This document shows, in pieces, positions 58,641-64,000 of a DNA stretch of 64,000 nt. The notes under the pieces were generated by a model. That model searched no databases. It was given only the letters and a program-made list of their open reading frames with translations, and was not told where the DNA came from. This DNA is from BAIKAL-G1 sp943369525 (GTDB taxonomy: Bacteria > Cyanobacteriota > Cyanobacteriia > PCC-6307 > Cyanobiaceae). Every line of letters starts with the position of its first letter. Within the stretch, counting starts at the first letter, position 1. The translations under genes and the position numbers were made by a program. The stretch is taken from NCBI GenBank assembly GCA_943369525.1, contig CALRNL020000006.1, positions 62,001 through 126,000 on the forward strand, written 5' to 3'.

Positions 58641-59789
58641 TCAGGAGGAGGCGCTGAGGCAATCGGTGCGCGCTCTGGCCAGACGACTAGCCCAGGCACG
58701 GGCATGGGCCTGGTTGGCGGCCTGGGCCTGGGGATCGGTACTGCCCAACGGGGCAGGGAACGTGCCCACGATGGCGGCGTTGGTGACGCAGAACATCGCC
58801 TTCTGGAAACTGGCGCAGATCTTGACGCGCACGTCCCCTTCACCGCGGCTGCGCTGCAGGTAGAAACGGTGCAGCGACTCGGGCAGGTGGCGATACATGT
58901 CCTGCATCAACAGGCTGGGGGGAATCCCCGCCCCCATGGTGGGTAGGGGATCGGCAAACAGGGCGCCATAGGCGAATTGGCTTTGGTCTGGCGAAATCTG
59001 CTGGGCCTGGGCGTTAAAGCTGACCGTGCCCAGGAATGGCGTGCCCCGCAGAAACACTGCTTCCACATAGGGCACGGCCACATCGACCAGAAAGGTCAGC
59101 CCGGCTTCGGGAGGCAGCACGGGGAAGGTCTCCTGGCCGATCGTCACCGCATAGGTGATCGGCTTACCGGCGGCAGCCACCAGGCCCCCTTTGATGAAAT
59201 CCACCACCTGGGCAATGGTGGTCACCTGTCCATCCCGTTCGGCGGCGGCCAAATCGATAAAGAGATCACTCATCACCCGCCAGAACTGGCCGAGGGCGTG
59301 GGTGGTGGCGGCGGTGCGGATCAGCTCGGGCAGAAATTGGCGAAACAGGGGATCGAGCAGGCTCAACAGCAGGTCATTACGGCGCTTGGCCTGGATGATC
59401 GCTGCGCAAAGATCGGTGAAGGCCTGGGAATCGAGATAGGCATCGAGACCCCCGGTGGCATGCCAAAGCATGGCCTTCATGCAATATTCTGCGTATTCAA
59501 AATTGATGCGATCGTGGTTGAGATGGCGCCAGATCTTGGCGGGGCTCAAATCGCCATCAAGGAACTTAAAGAGCGGAAAAGGATTGAGAAATTGCTGCTC
59601 AGCCTGATAAATTAGGTTGCGGCTGTAGGCATCTAAAACCTCGCCGTAACTCTCGAGCACCCCCACCACTTGCAAGACATGGTCAGAGGTCTCGGCCAGC
59701 AGGGTCTCGCCATCGAGCAACCGGCGCTCCAGTTCGGCGGCCTCAGGCATGCCACCCTGGCGGGTGAGATCGGCTGAAATAACTGGCAT
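58641..59789 (-). CDS. chpX: CO2 hydration protein of NDH-1MS' (ChpX/CupB family)
   Basis: This 382-residue protein begins MPVISADLTRQGGMPEAAEL and contains LVFDV-like segments, NPFPLFKFLDGDLSP, DRINFEYAEYCMKAMLWHATGGLDAY and a C-terminal KAMFCVTNAAIVGTFPAPLG. These match ChpX/CupB, the subunit that hydrates CO2 on the thylakoid NDH-1 complex. It is encoded with ndhD4 and ndhF4, its known partners in the constitutive low-affinity uptake complex. The start shares base 59789 with the ndhD4 stop. Confidence 0.88.
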   Translation of the reverse strand: MPVISADLTRQGGMPEAAELERRLLDGETLLAETSDHVLQVVGVLESYGEVLDAYSRNLIYQAEQQFLNPFPLFKFLDGDLSPAKIWRHLNHDRINFEYAEYCMKAMLWHATGGLDAYLDSQAFTDLCAAIIQAKRRNDLLLSLLDPLFRQFLPELIRTAATTHALGQFWRVMSDLFIDLAAAERDGQVTTIAQVVDFIKGGLVAAAGKPITYAVTIGQETFPVLPPEAGLTFLVDVAVPYVEAVFLRGTPFLGTVSFNAQAQQISPDQSQFAYGALFADPLPTMGAGIPPSLLMQDMYRHLPESLHRFYLQRSRGEGDVRVKICASFQKAMFCVTNAAIVGTFPAPLGSTDPQAQAANQAHARAWASRLARARTDCLSASS

Positions 59790-61351
59790 CAGCCCAGTCC
59801 CCCCTCGGGGAGCGCAGCCACCAGGCCAGGCAGCTGGGCCATGGCCGTGGTGGTGGCCTCGCTCCAGTGGCCCAAGAGGGCCGGAACCAGGCCCAGGGCC
59901 AAAACCGCCAGGGCCAGGGCCATGGCTGGCAAGGTTTCCCGGGGAGCCACCGGCGCCAGTTGGATGTCCAAGCGAGTGTCCTCAACCGGGTTGGCACTGG
60001 CGGGGGTGATCGCCAGCCGGCCAAAAAAGGCCCGATTAACCAACAGTAGGAAATACACGGCCGTTAGGCCCGATCCCACCATGCAGAGCAGGGTGGCGAT
60101 CGGATAGGCCAGAAGGCTGCCTCGGAACACTAGAAATTCGGCGATGAAGCCGGCCATGCCGGGCAGGCCGGCGCTGGCCATCACCCCCAGGATCATTAAG
60201 GTGCCCGTAAAGGGCAGACCCCGCTCGGGATTGAGCAGGCCCCGCAGCACGTCCAGATCCCGGGTGCCCGTCTTGCGGTACACCGTGCCGACCAACAGGA
60301 ACAGCAAGGCCGAGATCAGGCCGTGGCTCACCATCTGGAATTCGGCCCCCAACAAGGCCACGGGGGAAGCCGCTGCCCCAGCCAGCAAGACGTATCCCAT
60401 GTGGCCCACCGAGCTGTAGGCCACCATCCGCTTCATGTCCCGCTGGGCAATCGCTGCCAGGGAGCCATAGACCACCGAAAGGGCCGCCCAGATCGCCAGG
60501 CCAGGGGCCAACTGGGCCCAGGCCTCCGGGAACAGGCCCATGCCAAAGCGCAGGATCCCGTAAGTGCCCAGCTTCAGCAACACCCCAGCCAGCAACACCG
60601 AAACAGGGGTGGACGCCTGGGTATGGGCGTCTGGCAACCAGGTGTGGAAGGGCACCAGCGGCAACTTGATGCCAAAACCCACGAGCAGGGCCGACAGCAG
60701 CACGATCTGGCTGCCCATGGCCAGCCGTTCGCTGGTAATCGGGGTGAGGCTGAAATCCACCGTGCCGGTAAAGAGGGCCAGTCCCAGGAACGCCCCCAGG
60801 ATCAACATGCCCGACACGGCCGTGAAGATCAGGAACTTGGTGGCCGCATAGGCCCTCTCGCTACCTCCCCAGATCGAGATCAGCAGCCAGAGGGGGATCA
60901 GTTCGAGCTCATAGAACAGGAAAAACAGAAGAAGGTTTTCGGCCAGGAAGGCCCCATTCACCGCCCCACTGATCAGCAGGAGCATGGAGAAATAGATCCT
61001 GGGCCGCTTGCTGAAATCCCTAGTGCAGACCGCCGCCACCAGGGTGAGGGCCGCATTAATTAACACCAGGGGCAACGAGAGTCCATCCACACCCAACTGG
61101 TAGTTGAGACCGATGCCCGGGACCCAGCTATGCACCTCTTCCAGTTGCATGCCCCCCTGGCCGGGATCAAACACCAGCAAGAGGGACAGGCTTGCTAGCA
61201 ACTGGGCCGCCAGCACCGCAATCGTGATGCCCCGTAGGCGACCGGGGCTCGGCTCCCCTGGCCAGAGCAGGAGGGCGAAGGTTCCCAAAAAGGGAATGGC
61301 CAGCAACAGGCTTAACCAGGGGAAGACCATCAAGGCGGAGCTCGTCATCAT
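59789..61351 (-). CDS. ndhD4: NDH-1 subunit D4 (CO2-uptake type)
   Basis: This 520-residue antiporter-like membrane subunit has about 14 segments. The family segments are LLFFLFYELELIPLWLLISIWGG (essential Glu), TKFLIFTAVSGMLILGA, LPLVPFHTWLPDAHTQASTPVSVLLAGVLLKLGTYGI and AYSSVGHMGYVLL. It carries proton-pumping activity in NDH-1 complexes dedicated to CO2 uptake. The 4-base overlap with ndhF4 and the abutting chpX identify it as NdhD4. It lies in the thylakoid membrane. Confidence 0.92.
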   Translation of the reverse strand: MMTSSALMVFPWLSLLLAIPFLGTFALLLWPGEPSPGRLRGITIAVLAAQLLASLSLLLVFDPGQGGMQLEEVHSWVPGIGLNYQLGVDGLSLPLVLINAALTLVAAVCTRDFSKRPRIYFSMLLLISGAVNGAFLAENLLLFFLFYELELIPLWLLISIWGGSERAYAATKFLIFTAVSGMLILGAFLGLALFTGTVDFSLTPITSERLAMGSQIVLLSALLVGFGIKLPLVPFHTWLPDAHTQASTPVSVLLAGVLLKLGTYGILRFGMGLFPEAWAQLAPGLAIWAALSVVYGSLAAIAQRDMKRMVAYSSVGHMGYVLLAGAAASPVALLGAEFQMVSHGLISALLFLLVGTVYRKTGTRDLDVLRGLLNPERGLPFTGTLMILGVMASAGLPGMAGFIAEFLVFRGSLLAYPIATLLCMVGSGLTAVYFLLLVNRAFFGRLAITPASANPVEDTRLDIQLAPVAPRETLPAMALALAVLALGLVPALLGHWSEATTTAMAQLPGLVAALPEGGLG

Positions 61352-63228
61352 CGAACCACCTCAGTGGCAATCCAGGTCAGGGAACTGAGCAAAACGACGA
61401 TGGCGATTATCACCGTGAGCACATAGCTCTGCAACTGACCACTAACACTAAGCTTGAGATTCTCGGCGCTTTGGAGGGAGAGTCGACCAATGCCATTGAC
61501 AACTCCATTAACAACCTGACGATCGATGGCGTTTGTTAAGCGGGCCAGTCCGGCCACAAAGGCCACAATCGTCGAGCGATAAATTTTTTCTGTATAAAAA
61601 TCTAGGGCCAGCAGATCCTGGAGGCTCCTGAGGGGTTGCTGGATCGAGCGGGACCAAAACTGATCGAGACGGATCAGGCTGCCAATGCCAACGCCCACCA
61701 GGCCGGACCCGGCCACGGCCAGGGCCACGGGCAGGGAGAAGACAGCGATGCCAGGCACCGGATTGATCCTGGCCATCAACAACGGAGTGAGAAGCACTAA
61801 CACGGTGAGGCTGACCATGGGCAGGGCCATCAGCCAGTTCACCTCGGGGGCCCGCTTGGTTTTCGGCGTGGCTGCCCCCAGGAAAACGGAGCGGAACACC
61901 CGGGTCAAGTTCAAGGCTGTGAGCAAATTGGTGAGCAGGATCACCACCGCAAAGAGGGGATGGGGCTGCCAGATCGCCTGGACCCCCAGGCCAAAGGACC
62001 AGAAACAGCCCAGGGGCAGCAGGCCCACCAAGCCAGCCCCCGCCACCAGAAAGGCCAAGGTGGTGGCGGGCATGCGGTTGCCAAGGCAGCCCAGTTCGGT
62101 GAGGTCCTGGCTGTTGGTGGTGGCAATCACGCTGCCCACGCTCATAAACAGCAGGGCCTTAGCCAGGCCGTGGGAGAGCAGCAACAACAGGGCCACCGCC
62201 GGTTGCTGCAGGGCGATGGCAATAAAGACCAGGCCCAAATAGGAGGTTGTGGAATAGGAAAAGGCGCGCTTGAGGTCCACCTGGGCTAGGGCCACCAGGG
62301 CGCCGGCCAGGGCACTGATCGTGCCCGCCACCAGCAGCACGGTGGTGGCCATCGGCGACAGCCGCAAGAGCGGCATCAGCTTGAGCAGCACCAGGGCCCC
62401 GGAGGTCACAACCACCGAATTGCGCAGGATCGAGGCGGGGTTCGGTCCCTCCATGGCCTCATCGAGCCAGAGGTGCATCGGGAACTGGGCACATTTCCCC
62501 ATGGGACCCGCGATCAGGCCCAGGCCGATCAGGCTGCCGGCCAAGGGGGCCAACGGGCCAGTGCCGTTGGACGGGTCCTGGGCCTGGGCCGCCCAGCTAT
62601 AGAGATCGGTGAACTCCATCGAACCGGCCAGGGCCGAGAGGGCCACCACCCCCATCAGCAACAAGACATCACCGACCCGCTTGGTCAGGAAGGCATCGCG
62701 GGCAGCGGTGACCACCAGCGGTTGGGCATACCAGAAGCCCACCAACAGATAGGTGGAGAGGGTGAGCATCTCCAGCAAGAAGTAGCTCATGAACAGATTG
62801 CTGCTCAGCACCAAACCGCTGAGGGCACCTTCAAAGAAGCCCACCAGGGCATAGAAGCGGGCCAGGGACCATTCTTTGTCGAGATAGCCCAGGGCAAAAA
62901 ACTGGGCCAGCAGGCTTAATAACGTGACCAACTCCAGGGCGGCCAGGTTAGTGAGCGACAGATCAAAGCCAATCGCCAGGTGCAGATCGGCGGCGGAGAA
63001 CCAGTCAACGCTGAGGTGCTGGGCACCCCCTTGCCAGATTTCCAGGGTGACGAGGCTGCCGTGGACAAAGGCCAGCAGGGTGACCAGCAAATTCAGGTAG
63101 GCCGCAGGCCTGGGCCCATTGCGCTTGACCCAGCCGGTGGCCCAAGGCAGGGACAACAGCACTCCGCTGAACCCGTATACGGGGATCAACCAGACCAGCT
63201 GGATTGGCAGGGGAAGGGCTGCAGTCAA
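61348..63228 (-). CDS. ndhF4: NDH-1 subunit F4 (CO2-uptake type)
   Basis: This 626-residue membrane subunit has about 16 segments and the long lateral helix typical of NdhF (C-terminal ~100 residues). Landmarks are YFLLEMLTLSTYLLVGFWYAQP, AGPMGKCAQFPMHLWLDEAMEGPNPASILRNSVVVTSGALVLLKLMP and LLSHGLAKALLFMSVG. It partners NdhD4 and ChpX. It overlaps ndhD4 by 4 bases. The 119-bp gap to the ferritin-like gene may hold a promoter. Confidence 0.92.
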   Translation of the reverse strand: MTAALPLPIQLVWLIPVYGFSGVLLSLPWATGWVKRNGPRPAAYLNLLVTLLAFVHGSLVTLEIWQGGAQHLSVDWFSAADLHLAIGFDLSLTNLAALELVTLLSLLAQFFALGYLDKEWSLARFYALVGFFEGALSGLVLSSNLFMSYFLLEMLTLSTYLLVGFWYAQPLVVTAARDAFLTKRVGDVLLLMGVVALSALAGSMEFTDLYSWAAQAQDPSNGTGPLAPLAGSLIGLGLIAGPMGKCAQFPMHLWLDEAMEGPNPASILRNSVVVTSGALVLLKLMPLLRLSPMATTVLLVAGTISALAGALVALAQVDLKRAFSYSTTSYLGLVFIAIALQQPAVALLLLLSHGLAKALLFMSVGSVIATTNSQDLTELGCLGNRMPATTLAFLVAGAGLVGLLPLGCFWSFGLGVQAIWQPHPLFAVVILLTNLLTALNLTRVFRSVFLGAATPKTKRAPEVNWLMALPMVSLTVLVLLTPLLMARINPVPGIAVFSLPVALAVAGSGLVGVGIGSLIRLDQFWSRSIQQPLRSLQDLLALDFYTEKIYRSTIVAFVAGLARLTNAIDRQVVNGVVNGIGRLSLQSAENLKLSVSGQLQSYVLTVIIAIVVLLSSLTWIATEVVR

Positions 63229-63347
63229 GGGGAAAGGGAGAGCAGGCAGCCGCAGGGTCGCGGCTGGCGGCGGAGTTTAGGCAATCAGCCCCCAGTCTGG
63301 CGAGCCCCAAACGGGACTCGGCAGTCCGGGGCCGAGGTGGAGTCGCC

Positions 63348-63821
63348 TTAGAAGGTGACCCGTTGGTTGGCTCGGGAGGGAGCCCCGCTCAGCTGGAGCA
63401 GCCACTGGGCCAGCTCCTCGCCATGGTGCTGTTCGTCCTCCAGCAAGGCCTGGAAAAAGAGACCATTCTCCCGGTCGCCCACCAATAGACAGAAGCGCAG
63501 GGCATCGTCGTAGTGGTGGATCAGGTCGTGCTCCAACACACTGTTATGGCGCAACAAACCAACCAGATCGGCCGCGTGGGTCACGGGGCGCAACTGGGAG
63601 GCGGCCGGAGCCACCCCCAGGGCCAGCATCTGCTTGACGATGCGCTCGGCATGCTGCATTTCCTCCACGGTTTCGTGGCGGAATCGCTCGGCTGCCTCAG
63701 CTAGACCCCAGAGCTCCACGAGGGAGGCCTGGGTCATGTATTGCTGCACCGCCGAGAGCTCCAGGCTCAGGGCGCGGCCCAGGTAGCCCAGGACGCGCGG
63801 ATGGGTGAGCGCGGTGGCCAT
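63348..63821 (-). CDS. Ferritin-like diiron protein of the carboxysome locus
   Basis: This 157-residue four-helix protein has paired iron-ligand motifs. LSLELSAVQQY and EEMQHAERI lie in the first half, and NSVLEHDLIHHYDDAL and LEDEQHHGEELAQ in the second, as in bacterioferritin-type proteins. Such a gene is regularly found beside alpha-carboxysome genes in cyanobacteria and Halothiobacillus. Its exact role is uncertain, with iron storage or redox protection proposed. The ATG overlaps the stop of the shell-protein gene (shared base 63821). Confidence 0.82.
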   Translation of the reverse strand: MATALTHPRVLGYLGRALSLELSAVQQYMTQASLVELWGLAEAAERFRHETVEEMQHAERIVKQMLALGVAPAASQLRPVTHAADLVGLLRHNSVLEHDLIHHYDDALRFCLLVGDRENGLFFQALLEDEQHHGEELAQWLLQLSGAPSRANQRVTF

Positions 63822-64000
63822 CAGCCGCGACGGGTCGAATCGACGCTGGCGAGCATGGGCTCGAGTTCGTTGTGGGGGCGGGCAATGATGTGGGCCGCCA
63901 CCAGGCCATCGCCAACGCGCTCGCAGGCATCGGCGCCGGCCCGCACAGCGGCATTGACGGCACCGGTTTCGCCGCGAACCATCACGGTGACGTAGCCGCC
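63821..64000 (-). CDS. CsoS1-type BMC shell protein (partial, N-terminus outside window)
   Basis: The reverse strand is open from the window edge to TGA at 63821-63823, giving 59 residues: GGYVTVMVRGETGAVNAAVR followed by AGADACERVGDGLVAAHIIA and RPHNELEPML. This is the C-terminal half of a hexameric BMC domain, close to CsoS1 of alpha-carboxysomes. The short divergent tail ASVDSTRRG suggests a minor paralog such as CsoS1E rather than the main CsoS1, which cannot be settled from half the gene. The main cso operon should lie to the right. Confidence 0.88.
   Translation of the reverse strand, partial: GGYVTVMVRGETGAVNAAVRAGADACERVGDGLVAAHIIARPHNELEPMLASVDSTRRG

Noticed and set aside
1..64000. 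CRISPR arrays, transposons or tRNA genes
   Set aside because: No array of spaced direct repeats, no transposase-like protein and no tRNA cloverleaf was found on either strand by eye. A tRNAscan or Infernal run would be decisive.

Overview
The window is a gene-dense, GC-rich stretch of a cyanobacterial chromosome, most likely an alpha-cyanobacterium of the Cyanobium / freshwater Synechococcus type. The evidence is apcF and pcyA (phycobilisome core and bilin synthesis), glcD, sir, a cyanobacterial NtcA-type glnA promoter, and at the right edge a CsoS1-type shell protein, a ferritin-like gene, ndhF4-ndhD4-chpX, an acRAF-like gene and cbbX. That right-edge set is the satellite of an alpha-carboxysome locus. 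Genes are tightly packed: many pairs share ATGA or TAATG junctions, several convergent pairs overlap at their 3' ends, and GTG and TTG starts are common. I see no tRNA, rRNA, CRISPR array, insertion sequence or prophage.

Layout, left to right. 1-1907: edge of a Nit1C-type nitrogen cluster (a Sll0783-family gene leaving the window, divergent from an MSMEG_0569-family flavoprotein). 1935-6209: a leftward operon with an RNA-binding-like unknown, an AAA-less M41-type membrane protease, larC and an LPG-synthase-like membrane protein. 6313-20357: housekeeping (TPR protein, small exported protein, xthA, glcD, hemL, ggt, yajQ, a phosphopantetheinyl transferase, glyS, sir, a VanX-like dipeptidase). 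20500-26586: leftward rpsB-tsf-unknown-recG cluster. 26851-31908: glycosyltransferase, 51-residue basic protein, DevBCA-type exporter and pcyA. 31893-40171: mostly rightward, with an M16 peptidase pair, sipA (leftward), bioY, lspA, an FHA-PBP1 fusion and an Era-like membrane GTPase. 40095-43543: a small membrane protein coupled to a PLP decarboxylase, tadA, and the photorespiratory aminotransferase. 43813-46152: apcF, and glnA with an exact NtcA-activated promoter and a strong terminator. 46159-50426: glycosyltransferase pair, lipoprotein HtrA, dnaA. 50508-57139: a metal locus. 57361-64000: the CO2-concentrating locus.

Functional links. glcD and the serine/alanine-glyoxylate aminotransferase are two steps of photorespiration, which matches the CO2-uptake NDH-1 genes and carboxysome satellite. 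The metal locus contains a Fur-family regulator (probably Zur), a 7-1-7 palindrome in front of znuA, an SLH porin 50 bp behind znuA, and, divergent from zur, a three-gene unit of a DUF318 permease, its TIGR03943 partner and an uncharacterised exported propeller-like protein. I regard that three-gene unit plus the porin as the best candidate here for an incompletely described system. The FHA-PBP1/GTPase pair is second.

All family names come from reading the translated sequences by eye. No database search was run.
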